A stretch of 64,000 bases of DNA from CAVTPU01 sp963736695 (GCA_963736695.1 CAVTPU010000004.1:2790001-2854000), one strand, 5' to 3'; numbered from the stretch's first letter, positions 28,180 to 37,516 are shown. Notes: generated by a model not told the origin, from the sequence alone. Program-made: numbers and translations.

Positions 28180-28436
28180 ATTCTCGGATCCTCCCTCAGC
28201 GGCCCGTGGTCGTGTACGGCGAGCAGCGCCATCTCCCGCGCGTTCTTCACGGCGCGAGCGATCTGTCGCTGCTGCTGCGAACTCACCCCAGTGACCCGGC
28301 GGGCGCGGATCTTGCCCCGGTCCGAGATGAACTTCCGCAGCAACGCGGTGTCTTTGTAATCGATGTAGGTGATCCCCTCTTTGTCGAGCGGATTCACCTT
28401 CTTCTTGGGCTTGCGCAGTGCGGCAGCCTTGACCAT
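28176..28436 (-). CDS. rpsR: Ribosomal protein bS18
   Basis: 86 aa, basic, with the bS18 core (YIDYKDTALLRKFISDRGKI, RRVTGVSSQQQRQIARAVKN). It pairs with bS6 on the small-subunit platform. The zinc-binding cysteines of the C+ paralogue are absent, so this is the C-minus form. Third gene of rpsF-ssb-rpsR-rplI. Confidence 0.97.
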   Translation of the reverse strand: MVKAAALRKPKKKVNPLDKEGITYIDYKDTALLRKFISDRGKIRARRVTGVSSQQQRQIARAVKNAREMALLAVHDHGPLREDPRI

Positions 28437-28454
28437 CTCTCTACTCCATGATCT

Positions 28455-28956
28455 TTAGAACGGTGGCTCGTCATCAAAATTGCCCGAACCGCCCGCCGGT
28501 GCGGCGTTCGCCCACGGATCGTCGGACTTGCCGCCCCCGCTTGAGCGGAGCACCGCCTCCGGATGCCCCGAAACCACCACCCGAACTGCGCGACATCTTC
28601 TGCACCTTCGCCGTGGCATAGCGCAGAGACGGGCCGATCTCGTCGACCTCGAGCTCATAGACCGTGCGCTTCTCGCCCTCGCGGGTCTCGTACGACCGCT
28701 GCCGCAGTCGACCGGTCACGATCACGCGCGCCCCTCGGTGGAGGGACTCGGCGACGTTCTCGGCGGCCTGTCGCCAGATGTTGCAGGCCAGGAAGAGCGG
28801 CTCGCCGTCCTTCCATTCGTTGGTCTGCTTGTCGAGAAACCGCGGGGTTGATGCGATGCGGAACTTGGCGACGGCCGCGCCCGACGGGGTGAACCGCAGC
28901 TCAGGGTCGTCGGTCAAGTTGCCGACGACCGTAATGGTGACATCTCCAGCAGCCAT
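28455..28956 (-). CDS. ssb: Single-stranded DNA-binding protein, with an apparent single-base insertion
   Basis: OB-fold domain at residues 1-115 (MAAGDVTITVVGNLTDDPEL onward) is intact. After a Gly-rich linker the frame runs on without the family's acidic tip, while the next frame encodes KSDDPW and ends FDDEPPF, the protein-interaction tail of SSB. Length to that stop is 502 nt, 3n+1. The shift lies at about 28534-28545, at a run of five G/C (28534-28538). As sequenced the product would end at 28474 with a foreign tail. ATG 28956 has AAGGAG upstream. Protects ssDNA in replication and repair. Confidence 0.9.
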
Positions 28957-29080
28957 GATTCACTCCTTGCGCGCTGGTCACACGTTTGACGCCGGTCAGC
29001 GTCCCACATCGTTGTGACGATTCCGGGTTAGGCTTCGCCGCCAGCGGGCGGGATTTCGCGCCGCGGGACAGGCAGGTGGA

Positions 29081-29374
29081 TCAGCGAACCTCGGGCCGGA
29101 TGACCTTGGTGCGCAGGACCGATTCGTTGAGGCGCAGCTGGCGGTCGAGTTCGGCCACCGCCGCCGGGGTCGCTTGCAGGTCGATGACCGCGTAGATCCC
29201 CTCGGTCTTCTTGTCGATCTCGAATGCGAGGCGTCGCCGCCCCCAGACATCGACCTTCTCCACCGAGCCACCCGATGTCCGGATCACGTTGTTGAGATAC
29301 GTGTCGAGCGATGGGGTGACGGTGCGCTCCTCGAGATTGCCATCGAGGATCACCATGATTTCGTAGTGACGCAA
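29081..29374 (-). CDS. rpsF: Ribosomal protein bS6
   Basis: 97 aa with the bS6 fold (RHYEIMVILD, GGSVEKVDVWGRRRLAFEID, LNESVLRTKVIRPE). TTG 29374 is taken as start: LRHYEIM matches where the family begins, and GAGG precedes it by six bases; a longer frame to 29449 runs through the ribosome site. First gene of the ribosomal operon; 124 bp separate it from ssb. Confidence 0.92.
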   Translation of the reverse strand: MRHYEIMVILDGNLEERTVTPSLDTYLNNVIRTSGGSVEKVDVWGRRRLAFEIDKKTEGIYAVIDLQATPAAVAELDRQLRLNESVLRTKVIRPEVR

Positions 29375-29515
29375 GACTAACCTCACCTCCTCTGGGCTGG
29401 TCGGCCACGGTCGGTCCGTGGCAGGAGGTCGTGCGTCGTCGCCGGCCACGTCCGCGAGCTGCGGTCCTGGTCAGCGAGCGTGCCCCAGCATATGGGAGGA
29501 CCTAGGTGAGAAAGA

Positions 29516-29597
29516 CCGCGGGGCGCGCTATCCGCATCTGGGTGGGACCTGGGGAGGAACGACCACACCGACGGGTTGGATAGACAGCGCCCCGCGG
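29516..29597 (-). promoter_or_regulatory. Structured 5' leader of the rpsF operon
   Basis: In the mRNA an 11-bp stem (29587-29597 with 29516-29526) is followed by an asymmetric bulge and a 6-bp stem (29578-29583 with 29528-29533), closing a 44-nt loop. It sits in the roughly 230-nt leader between promoter and rpsF. bS6-bS18 binding leaders regulate this operon in many bacteria; I did not verify the conserved core bases, so that role is inference. Confidence 0.5.
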
Positions 29598-29612
29598 AGC
29601 TCGGGCACGAAC

Positions 29613-29641
29613 AAACTATGAAATTTGCACGTAAGCCATAA
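29613..29641 (-). promoter_or_regulatory. Candidate rpsF promoter (TTATGG - 17 bp - TAGTTT)
   Basis: Minus-strand -35 at 29636-29641 and -10 at 29613-29618 in an AT-rich island (about 29610-29700). The -35 is poor, the -10 and spacing are good. The rest of the 510-bp gap 29375-29884 holds the leader and the next gene's promoter. Confidence 0.4.
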
Positions 29642-29871
29642 TAACGGCGCACTACCGGCAATAGTGAGAAAAACCTAATTCCGGCTGATAACCTCCAGAT
29701 GGTACGGCATAGCTCGCTCGCCTCGTCTAACCGGCGCGCGGCCGAGCAAACCTGCTCATCCGTTCCGCCTCACCCAACGAGGCAGCCCACCGGTGGTGAC
29801 GGGCCGACCCGCGTCGATGTCACGAGTCGGCCGCTCGTGAGCTCGGTCGACCATTGGTCACCGCAACGTCG

Positions 29872-29877
29872 TAGGCT
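29872..29877 (+). promoter_or_regulatory. -10 box TAGGCT of the AP-endonuclease-like gene, leaderless
   Basis: Seven bases before ATG 29885, no ribosome site between. Confidence 0.55.
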
Positions 29878-29884
29878 CGCCGGT

Positions 29885-30655
29885 ATGCGTATCGGGGCCC
29901 ACGTCGATTCCGTTGATCCGCTAGCGACCGCGCGAGAGCTCGGCGCCGAGGTGGTCCAGTTCTTTCTGACCAATCCACAAAGCTTCGATGAGCCGCAGCC
30001 CCGAGCCGACGCTGACGCGTTGAAAGACAGTGACGTCGAGGTTTTCATCCACTCGCCGTACCGGATCAATGTGGCGACGACCAACAACCGGATCCGGATT
30101 CCGAGCCGCAAACTGCTGCTTCACCAAGCCAGAGGCGCCGTGGCGATCGGGGCGCGAGGATTGATCGTCCACGGCGGACACGTCGACGCCGGCACCGATC
30201 CGGCGGTCGGCGTGGACAACTGGCGCAAGCTGTTCGACTTCGCGGACGACAACGGCGGGTTCGGCCTGCCGATCCTCATCGAAAACACGGCCGGCGGCGA
30301 CCACGCCTGCGCACGCCGTTTCGACGCGCTCGCCCGGCTCTGGGAGGCGGTCGGTGACCGTGGCGCCGGTTTCTGCCTAGACACATGTCACGCACACGCC
30401 GGAGGTGAACAGTTGTTGGGCATCGTCGACCGGGTTATGGCGATCACCGGCCGGATCGACCTGATCCACGCCAACGATTCCCGAGACGCCTTCGACTCAG
30501 GCGCCGACCGGCACGCCAATTTCCGCGACGGTCAGATCGACCCCGACCTCATCATCGAGGTCGTGCGATCGGCCGGCGCGCCGGCCGTGGTGGAGACTCC
30601 GGTCGCCGATCAAATGGCCGACATCGCCATGTTGCGTGAGGGACTCGCGGCATGA
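29885..30655 (+). CDS. AP endonuclease family 2 / endonuclease IV-like TIM barrel
   Basis: 256 aa. MRIGAHVDS at the start, HSPYRINVATTN, IVHGGHVDAG, ILIENTAGG, FCLDTCHAHAGG and IHANDSRDAFDSGADRHANF follow the metal-ligand order of endonuclease IV (Nfo), which nicks DNA at abasic sites with a three-metal centre. All His/Glu/Asp ligands appear present. ATG 29885 is fixed by the leaderless -10. Its stop overlaps the next start as ATGA. A sugar isomerase-like role cannot be excluded, but Nfo-type fits best. Confidence 0.8.
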   Translation: MRIGAHVDSVDPLATARELGAEVVQFFLTNPQSFDEPQPRADADALKDSDVEVFIHSPYRINVATTNNRIRIPSRKLLLHQARGAVAIGARGLIVHGGHVDAGTDPAVGVDNWRKLFDFADDNGGFGLPILIENTAGGDHACARRFDALARLWEAVGDRGAGFCLDTCHAHAGGEQLLGIVDRVMAITGRIDLIHANDSRDAFDSGADRHANFRDGQIDPDLIIEVVRSAGAPAVVETPVADQMADIAMLREGLAA

Positions 30656-32844
30656 GCGCCCGACGGCCCCGCCCGACGACACCCAAATCTGTGACACCCA
30701 CATCTGCGCCACCTGACCCGGCGACCTCCGCCAGCGACCCGACCGACGTTCCAGCCGCTGCCCACCGCAGACGTGGAAATGTCAAACCACGGATTCACCC
30801 TCAGGCCAATGCGTCGGATCCGGCCCCGGAGGGGCCGGCCGAGGTCACTGTCGTGACGGTTCGGCCGGTCACGCCGCCCGGCGTCGGCGGTGCAACACCG
30901 ACCGACCTGCTCGTGAGCAAACCTGACGGGACGAGCGCTGGCGAGAAGGCGGTCCGTGAACCAGCCGACTGGGCCCACTTCGCCCCGCGCGATCGCCACC
31001 GCCGGCCCGTGTTGACCTGGCTCGATGCGCGGACCCGTCGACTGCGTCACTGGGCCGGGCATGAGTGGGCCCTGGCCACGGTGGCGAGCATCGTTCTCGC
31101 TTGTTTCCTCAACCGTGAAGCGCTCGTCGATCCGGCCCACACGCTGCCGCAGGATGTCTGGGATCCGTCTCTGGTCGCCTATCTCATTGCCTGGGGGGGC
31201 CATGCCCTCGCCACCGATCCGGCCCAGTTGTGGCATCTCAACGCCTTTTATCCGGCGCAGAACGGGTTGGCATTCTCGGATTCCCTGCTCGGATACGCGC
31301 CACTGGCGATGATCGGCACCGGCCCTGAGGCGGCGGTGCTGCGATACAACCTCATCTTTATCGGTGCGCAGGCCCTCGCGCTCGTGGGAACTTACGCGTT
31401 GGTTCGTCAGCTCGGCATCGGCCGGGCCGGGGCGGTTGTGGGGGCGGTCGCGTTTACGCTCGCCCCATGGCGGCTGGGTCAAGCTGGCCATCTGCAGGTG
31501 CTCTCCACCGGGGGCATCACACTCGCGTTGGCGATGTTGGCTCGCGGCCACGGTGTTCGGTGGCGACGGGCCCGAGCCGCGCAACGAGCCGACGAGGCGG
31601 GCGACGACGACTCGGGCGTGAACGACGCGAATGCGAACGATGTGGCAGATCCGCAGACGCCGCCTCCATCGGCAGTCGGGCGGCGGTGGAGGCCCGGCTG
31701 GGTCGTGGCGGGTTGGCTCGTGGCGTCGTGGCAGCTGACCCTCGGCTTCGGTATCGGCCTGGCCTTCGCCTATGTTCTCGGTGGTTCGATGATCGCCGCA
31801 GCGGCGATCTGGGTGGTTCGGTGGCGCCGCCGTCAACCGGGCCAGCCGCCATATCGAGTGCTCATCGCAGACCTGACTGGCGGTCTCGTTTTCTGCGGAA
31901 CGGCGTTCGTGTTGGCGCAGCCCTATCTGGCCGTCGCTGAGCGTTATCCATTCGCGAAAAGAACCGCCGACCTGGTGGCGCTCTATTCGCCACCGCTGCG
32001 GGGATTCGTCACGGCACCACCGGAGTCATGGCTATGGGGGACCGCGCACGCCGGCTCGCGGGCACAACTGAGCCTGCCGGCCGAGATGGATCTGTTGCCG
32101 GGCTTCACCCTCTATGCGCTGGCGATCGCCGGCGTCGTGTGGTCCGTGTGGCGATGGCGAGTCCGGCTGCTGCTCGCCGTGACCGCCGTGGTGATCGTCG
32201 CACTGGCGATGGGCACGCAGGGACCGGCAGGTGGACGCGCGGGTTATCTGTTGCTTCTCGAGAACCTGCCGGGTTTCGACGGGCTGCGCACCCCCGGCCG
32301 GCTGGTGATTTGGTTGACACTCGTGCTCGCACTGCTCGCGAGCGCCGCCGTGGACGCGCTCGCGGTGCGGGCCGGCCAGTCGGCGTTTTTCGACGGCAGC
32401 CCTCACCCTGAGCCGGTGGTGCGGTGGGCATTGGTGATCCCGGCGTTGTTGGTGGTGGTGGAGGGGATCGGGGTGACCCCGCACGTGCCGGTCCCCGCAC
32501 CGCCACCCCACCTCTCGATGGTCGCGGCGCCCTATCTGGTGTTGCCCAGCGATGAGGTCGGCGACATGCCGGTGATGCTGTGGTCAACGGACCGGTTCGC
32601 TCCGATGGTCAACGGCGGCAGTGGCCTGCTGCCCACCGAGACAGCGGGTGCGCGGGCGGCCGTTCAACGTTTTCCCGACCCCGACAGCGTCGCGGCCCTG
32701 CGCCGGCTTGGCGTGAAGACGGTCGTCGTGGTGCGGAGCATGGCGAATGGGTCGCCGTGGCAAGCAGCCGAGGCGCTCCCGATCGACGGTCTCGGGCTCA
32801 CCCGCGACGTGTACGACGACGTGGTCGTCTTCCATCTCAGTTGA
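30652..32844 (+). CDS. Large GT-C-like integral membrane protein
   Basis: 730 aa. A cytoplasmic Pro-rich tail of about 130 residues precedes ten or more membrane spans. The segment QDVWDPSLVAYLIAWGGHAL and the loop NAFYPAQNGLAFSDSLLGY recur in actinobacterial membrane proteins taken as lipid-linked-sugar transferases (GT-C fold); the Asp after the first span would be catalytic. The C-terminal soluble part faces outward. Coupled to the previous gene by ATGA. Substrate unknown. Confidence 0.65.
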   Translation: MSARRPRPTTPKSVTPTSAPPDPATSASDPTDVPAAAHRRRGNVKPRIHPQANASDPAPEGPAEVTVVTVRPVTPPGVGGATPTDLLVSKPDGTSAGEKAVREPADWAHFAPRDRHRRPVLTWLDARTRRLRHWAGHEWALATVASIVLACFLNREALVDPAHTLPQDVWDPSLVAYLIAWGGHALATDPAQLWHLNAFYPAQNGLAFSDSLLGYAPLAMIGTGPEAAVLRYNLIFIGAQALALVGTYALVRQLGIGRAGAVVGAVAFTLAPWRLGQAGHLQVLSTGGITLALAMLARGHGVRWRRARAAQRADEAGDDDSGVNDANANDVADPQTPPPSAVGRRWRPGWVVAGWLVASWQLTLGFGIGLAFAYVLGGSMIAAAAIWVVRWRRRQPGQPPYRVLIADLTGGLVFCGTAFVLAQPYLAVAERYPFAKRTADLVALYSPPLRGFVTAPPESWLWGTAHAGSRAQLSLPAEMDLLPGFTLYALAIAGVVWSVWRWRVRLLLAVTAVVIVALAMGTQGPAGGRAGYLLLLENLPGFDGLRTPGRLVIWLTLVLALLASAAVDALAVRAGQSAFFDGSPHPEPVVRWALVIPALLVVVEGIGVTPHVPVPAPPPHLSMVAAPYLVLPSDEVGDMPVMLWSTDRFAPMVNGGSGLLPTETAGARAAVQRFPDPDSVAALRRLGVKTVVVVRSMANGSPWQAAEALPIDGLGLTRDVYDDVVVFHLS

Positions 32845-32879
32845 TCGCCGCCTCACCGAGGCGGGGCGAGGATGATGTC

Positions 32880-33716
32880 ATGGCGAGCAGGGCGAGCGGG
32901 CGGCGAGAGATCGTGCGGGTCGAACCCGACTCGGTGATCCGCCGGTGGGACACGCTCGCCGCCGAGGAGCCGTTGGAGATCAGGGTCGGCGCTCAGGGCC
33001 GGCTCCGGCCGGCCCTGAGCGTCACGATGCGCACCCCCGGCGACGATATCGACCTGGCGCTCGGGTTTCTCTTCGCCGAAGGGGTGATCGGCTCGGCCGC
33101 CGACGTGCACACCGCGAAGCTGTGCGCGGGCGTCAACGAGCCGAACGAATATAACGTTGTGGATGTGGTGCTCGCGCCGGGCGTGCCCCCGCCGGCTCCG
33201 GCCACCGCCCGCCACTTCACCATCACGAGCGCCTGCGGGGTCTGCGGCAAGGCGAGCGTCGACGCCATCCGCACCCAGGCCCGCTATGACCTCACCACCG
33301 ACGTGGCGAGGATCGACCCGACGATTCTGTCGAGTCTGCCCGATCGTCTGCGGACAGCGCAGAAGACCTTCGATCGCACCGGTGGGCTCCACGCCGCCGG
33401 ACTCTTCACTGCCGACGGAGAGCTCGTCGTGGCGCGCGAGGATGTTGGCCGGCACAACGCCGTCGACAAGGTCGTCGGCTGGGCGTTGCGCGAGGGGCGG
33501 ATCCCGCTTGCGGGCCACGTTCTCGTGGTCAGCGGTCGGGCCAGCTTCGAGCTCGTCCAGAAGGCGATGATGGCAGGAGTGCCGGCACTCGCGGCGGTCT
33601 CCGCGCCCAGCACCCTCGCCGTCGATCTCGCGGCCGAGATCGGCCTCACTCTCGCCGGGTTCGTACGAGGCGGATCGATGAACGTCTACGCAAAAGTCGA
33701 CCGGGTCGTCGGTTGA
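32880..33716 (+). CDS. fdhD: Formate dehydrogenase accessory sulfurtransferase FdhD
   Basis: 278 aa. Carries sulfur to the molybdenum cofactor of formate dehydrogenase. The active cysteines are in CGVCG; SGRASFELVQKA and the GLHAAGLF segment are family marks. ATG 32880 has GAGGA upstream; the frame extending to 32580 lies inside the previous gene. Its end overlaps the convergent DUF4192 gene by 71 bases. No formate dehydrogenase gene is in this window. Confidence 0.93.
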   Translation: MASRASGRREIVRVEPDSVIRRWDTLAAEEPLEIRVGAQGRLRPALSVTMRTPGDDIDLALGFLFAEGVIGSAADVHTAKLCAGVNEPNEYNVVDVVLAPGVPPPAPATARHFTITSACGVCGKASVDAIRTQARYDLTTDVARIDPTILSSLPDRLRTAQKTFDRTGGLHAAGLFTADGELVVAREDVGRHNAVDKVVGWALREGRIPLAGHVLVVSGRASFELVQKAMMAGVPALAAVSAPSTLAVDLAAEIGLTLAGFVRGGSMNVYAKVDRVVG

Positions 33717-34767
33717 AGTCCAACAGGCGTGGATCGTCGAGCGCCCACGGGGGAAGCCCGTGTGCGAGCGCCTGGTCGAGCAGCTGAGCCATCGTGTAGT
33801 GAGGGTCGCTGTCGAGCACCCGGTCGAGCGCGAGTTTGGCCAGAGTGCTCGCCCCGCACCGCCATGAGGCGAAGGCGAATAGCGTGCCGGGTGCCGGCAT
33901 GAGGTCGGACTCGGCCCGGCGCATGACGTCGAGCCACAGGCCACGATGAAGCTCGATGTCATCGCCGCAGTCGAGAACCGCCTCCCATGCGACGTCGCGC
34001 ACCTTTTGCGAGACGAGCAGAACCGTCAACCACGCCACGTCGTCATCGGTGAGCACTCCACCATTGGCATGGCATCGCAGCGCATCCGTCATCGCCGACC
34101 GGCCCGCCGAGGTGATCGCGTCGCGCGCCTTCGTCTCGTCCGGCGCCTTCGTAATCATCCGGGTCATACGTTGATCGGCTCGTGCGGTGGCGACCCGCAT
34201 CGCCGTGCGAGGCGGCCCGGTCACCGGCTGCACCTGGGCGTCGAAGGTGGCCTGATCGGGAAGCGCCACTCGGCCGGCGACGGTCGCCCGCGCCGCGACC
34301 GTGCTCGTCGTCAGGTCAAACGGGGTGCCCTCGAGGGGGCAGCACGACGGCTCGGCGCACAGATATGACCAGTAGCGTCCGTCGGTGACTCGTAGCACTT
34401 CGAATACCTCGATGCCCGACTCGTCAAACGCCTCTCGCAGCCAGTCGGCGGCCGGGTCGACTTGGGCCGCGGTGCCGTAGCCGACCACCATCACCCCGCT
34501 CACCTGTTGCCGCGTGACGGTGTCGCGCAGACGCTCCAGATGAGAAGTGTCGCCGGGACCCGCGTTCGTCGGCGGGAGCTCGTCGCGGGCGGCGAAAAGC
34601 AGCCGGGTCCCGTCCAGTCCGACCACCACGATGGCGTCGCTTTGGTGATAGCCGACCACATAGGGGATCACCGCCAGCACGTCGGCCGGCGCCCGCAGGC
34701 GCACCGAGGCGACCTGGTTGGCGGGGCGGCGGTCGGCTGGGGCCTTGAAGTCGCGTCGTCTCGTCAT
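33646..34767 (-). CDS. DUF4192 protein
   Basis: 373 aa, soluble. The opening VRLRAPADVLAVIPYVVGYHQSDAIVVVGL (residues 23-52, key PYVxGxxPxxSxVV pattern) is that of DUF4192, an actinobacterial family without known activity. The last 23 residues are Arg-rich and overlap the end of fdhD on the other strand, so the true end could be shorter by frame error, but no evidence demands it. Confidence 0.75.
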   Translation of the reverse strand: MTRRRDFKAPADRRPANQVASVRLRAPADVLAVIPYVVGYHQSDAIVVVGLDGTRLLFAARDELPPTNAGPGDTSHLERLRDTVTRQQVSGVMVVGYGTAAQVDPAADWLREAFDESGIEVFEVLRVTDGRYWSYLCAEPSCCPLEGTPFDLTTSTVAARATVAGRVALPDQATFDAQVQPVTGPPRTAMRVATARADQRMTRMITKAPDETKARDAITSAGRSAMTDALRCHANGGVLTDDDVAWLTVLLVSQKVRDVAWEAVLDCGDDIELHRGLWLDVMRRAESDLMPAPGTLFAFASWRCGASTLAKLALDRVLDSDPHYTMAQLLDQALAHGLPPWALDDPRLLDFNRRPGRLLRRRSSIRLVRTRRE

Positions 34768-34820
34768 GACTCGTGAGCCTGCCCGGCACTGCGTCGCGAG
34801 CCAAGGTTCGAGACCAAGGG

Positions 34821-34848
34821 TGTGGATAACTCGACCAGCTGTGGACGA
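34821..34848 (+). promoter_or_regulatory. DnaA box pair upstream of the DUF4192 gene
   Basis: TGTGGATAA (34821-34829, exact) and TGTGGACGA (34840-34848, weak) in the short gap between the DUF4192 gene and the end of the GNAT gene. Confidence 0.4.
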
Positions 34849-34870
34849 GACCGCTTCGCCCGGTCCGTGG

Positions 34871-35431
34871 TCAGATGCGGAATCGAACTCCGTCGAGGTC
34901 GATCGTGCCCGGGCCCGACGTCTCCGGAGTCGCCGCGTGTGCCTGCGTCCGGGCGAGGCTGAGCGAGAGAGTCACGACGGTGGCGGTGTCGAAGCCCGCC
35001 GAGCGCAGCGCCCGCAGCGCCGCGACATCACGCAACGGCGGAGAGACCGTGAGCTGCCGAAGCCCGCGCCGCCGAGCCTGCTCCGCGACGGCGGCCAACA
35101 GCGCCTGGCCGATCCCGCGACCGCGCATCGATTCGGTGACCACGATCGGATCGACCTCGCCGAGCCGGCCGTCGAGACGCAGTCCCACGAATCCCACGAC
35201 CTCGGAGTCCCCGTCCTGCGCGACCCACATGCCCGAGAGGGTGAGCTGAGTCAGATACTCCTCGAACCCAGCGCCCGGGTCATCCGTACGAATGGATCTG
35301 TCGTTGGTGAGGTCGGCGCGGTGGTCATCGAGCTCAGCCCAGAGTCGTCGACACGCGTTGTGGTCGGATGGCCGATAGGACCGGATGGTCACACCGGGTG
35401 GGGTCGTCGAGTCGGGCAGCGTCTGCGTCAT
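34871..35431 (-). CDS. GNAT family N-acetyltransferase
   Basis: 186 aa single GNAT domain: motif A is TESMRGRGIGQALLAAV (about 99-115) and a C-terminal strand pair follows. The first half carries the GMWVAQDGDSEVVGFVGLR beta hairpin. ATG 35431 is the start that matches the fold; the frame runs further up but overlaps the divergent kinase gene. Substrate unknown. Confidence 0.8.
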   Translation of the reverse strand: MTQTLPDSTTPPGVTIRSYRPSDHNACRRLWAELDDHRADLTNDRSIRTDDPGAGFEEYLTQLTLSGMWVAQDGDSEVVGFVGLRLDGRLGEVDPIVVTESMRGRGIGQALLAAVAEQARRRGLRQLTVSPPLRDVAALRALRSAGFDTATVVTLSLSLARTQAHAATPETSGPGTIDLDGVRFRI

Positions 35432-35530
35432 AAGCTCAGGTCTACTCCAGACCTGGCGTGCGTGCACCCCAACCTGGGGGGTGAGTCGCCCTAACTGGGG
35501 CACAGCCACATCTATCGCGAGGGGAACCGC

Positions 35531-36424
35531 GTGGACCTGCACTATCTGCGCCAGCATCCCGATCTGCTGCCGATGATGCTCACTCATCAGCGCATCCGCG
35601 AGACCCCGGTGCCCGGCGGATCGACCTGCCAGGCCCGCCGGCTGACGTTGGACGATGGGACCTCGTTGTTCGTCAAGTCGGTCGACGGACCCCCGGCGCG
35701 CCAACCCGCTCCGCCGTCGTTCTTCGAGACCGAGGCAGCCGGCTTGCGGTGGCTCGCCGCCGCCGATGCGGTCGCGATCCCCGAGGTGGTCGCCGCACTG
35801 CCGGACCTGTTGGCGTTGGAGTGGGTCGAGGCGGCGGAGCCGACCCCGCAGACGGCGGAGCGATTCGGTCGGGACCTCGCACGACTGCACGACTGCGGAG
35901 CCGACACGTTCGGCGCCCCACAACCCGGCTACATCGGATCACTTCCCCAGGACAACACCCCGTCGTCCCAGTGGCCACAGTGGTTCGCCGAGCGTCGGCT
36001 GCGCCCCTATCTGCGCAGGTCGGCCGAGACGGGGGCGCTCAGCCCAGCCGATGTCGCCGAGGTCGAGCACGTGATAAACACCATCGACCGGTACGCGCTG
36101 CCGCCCCGCTCGCCGGCCCGGCTGCACGGCGACCTGTGGCCCGGCAACCTGCTCTGGTCGGGTGACCGGGTGTGGCTGGTCGATCCGGCCGCACACGGCG
36201 GGCACCCCGAAACCGACCTAGCCCAACTGGCTCTCTTCGGCGGCGCGCCCTATTTGTCCAGGATTATCGCCGCCTATCGCGAGGTCTCCCCGCTCGCCGA
36301 CGGCTGGCGGGAGCGGGTTCCCCTGCACCAACTTCCCCTGCTGCTCGTGCACACGGCACTGTTCGGAGCGACCTATCGTGACACGGTGATGGACGCGGTG
36401 CGACGGCTGGCTCGCCACGACTGA
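35531..36424 (+). CDS. Fructosamine kinase family protein
   Basis: 297 aa. FVKSVDG supplies the ATP-binding lysine, LHGDLWPGN the catalytic loop and LVDPAAHGGHPETDLA the metal-binding Asp, all typical of fructosamine kinase/ketosamine-3-kinase. The family phosphorylates sugar adducts on protein or free amines so that they fall off. GTG 35531 is preceded by GAGGGG. Ends 25 bases before moaA. Confidence 0.88.
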   Translation: MDLHYLRQHPDLLPMMLTHQRIRETPVPGGSTCQARRLTLDDGTSLFVKSVDGPPARQPAPPSFFETEAAGLRWLAAADAVAIPEVVAALPDLLALEWVEAAEPTPQTAERFGRDLARLHDCGADTFGAPQPGYIGSLPQDNTPSSQWPQWFAERRLRPYLRRSAETGALSPADVAEVEHVINTIDRYALPPRSPARLHGDLWPGNLLWSGDRVWLVDPAAHGGHPETDLAQLALFGGAPYLSRIIAAYREVSPLADGWRERVPLHQLPLLLVHTALFGATYRDTVMDAVRRLARHD

Positions 36425-36437
36425 ACCCGGCGCCGGC

Positions 36438-36443
36438 TACTGT
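36438..36443 (+). promoter_or_regulatory. -10 box TACTGT of moaA, leaderless
   Basis: Six bases before ATG 36450. GGGAG abuts the start, too close to serve as a usual ribosome site. Confidence 0.4.
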
Positions 36444-36449
36444 CGGGAG

Positions 36450-37484
36450 ATGCTCGGTGCCGAATCCCCCCGTGCTGAGGGGCTCGCCGACCAGTTCGGC
36501 CGAGTCGCCACCGACCTGCGCGTGTCTCTCACCGACCGGTGCAACCTGCGGTGCTCCTATTGCATGCCGGCCGACGGGTTGGCTTGGCTGCCAGGACCCG
36601 GTCTGCTCACCGACGCCGAGGTCATCCACCTCATCACCATCGCGGTGACCAGGCTCGGCGTGCGACAGGTGCGATTCACCGGAGGCGAGCCACTGCTGCG
36701 GCGAGGCCTGCCCACGATCGTCGAGCGGGTCGCCGGGCTCACTCCACGGCCCGCACTGTCGATCACCACGAACGGCATCGGTCTCACCCGGCTGGCCCGA
36801 CCGCTGGCCGAGGCGGGCCTGGATCGAGTCAACATCTCGCTCGACACCCTGCGGTCGGACCGGTTCGCCACCCTCACTCGCCGGGCCCGACTCGGCGAGG
36901 TGCTCGCGGGTGCCGCCGCCGCCGACGCCGCAGGGCTGCGTCCCATCAAACTCAACGCCGTGCTCATCCGGTCGGTCAACGACGACGAGGCGGTCGACCT
37001 GCTGCGGTTCGCGCTCGAACACGGCTATCACCTGCGTTTTATCGAGCAGATGCCGCTCGACCCCCAGCACGGGTGGAGACGCGACCAGATCGTGACCGGC
37101 GCGGAGATCCTCGCGCGGCTCGACGACGCCTTCACCCTGATGCCGGACCCGCGGGCTCGGGGCGCAGCGCCGGCCGAGACATGGCAGATCTCAGGACATA
37201 CCGACGCGGCCGGCGCACCCGCCACCGTTGGAGTGATCGCGAGCGTCACCCGTCCCTTCTGCGGTGACTGCGACCGCACCAGGCTCACCGCCGACGGCCA
37301 GGTGCGCGACTGCCTATTCAGCCAGAACGAGACCGATCTGCGAGGCCTGCTGCGCTCGCGGGCCGACGACGACGAGGTGGCGGCGGCGTGGCGAGCCGCG
37401 ATGTGGGGCAAACGTCCTGGGCACGGCATCGACGACCCCGCCTTCCTTCAGCCGCTGCGGCCGATGTCGGCGATCGGCGGCTAG
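36450..37484 (+). CDS. moaA: GTP 3',8-cyclase MoaA
   Basis: 344 aa radical-SAM enzyme, first step of molybdenum cofactor synthesis. The SAM cluster motif is CNLRCSYC, followed by FTGGEPLL; the C-terminal cluster lies in FCGDCDRTRL and the downstream Cys. The protein ends in the required Gly-Gly. Followed by moaD. Confidence 0.96.
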   Translation: MLGAESPRAEGLADQFGRVATDLRVSLTDRCNLRCSYCMPADGLAWLPGPGLLTDAEVIHLITIAVTRLGVRQVRFTGGEPLLRRGLPTIVERVAGLTPRPALSITTNGIGLTRLARPLAEAGLDRVNISLDTLRSDRFATLTRRARLGEVLAGAAAADAAGLRPIKLNAVLIRSVNDDEAVDLLRFALEHGYHLRFIEQMPLDPQHGWRRDQIVTGAEILARLDDAFTLMPDPRARGAAPAETWQISGHTDAAGAPATVGVIASVTRPFCGDCDRTRLTADGQVRDCLFSQNETDLRGLLRSRADDDEVAAAWRAAMWGKRPGHGIDDPAFLQPLRPMSAIGG

Positions 37485-37516
37485 GCGACTTCGGACCCGT
37501 CGGGCACTATTGACCG

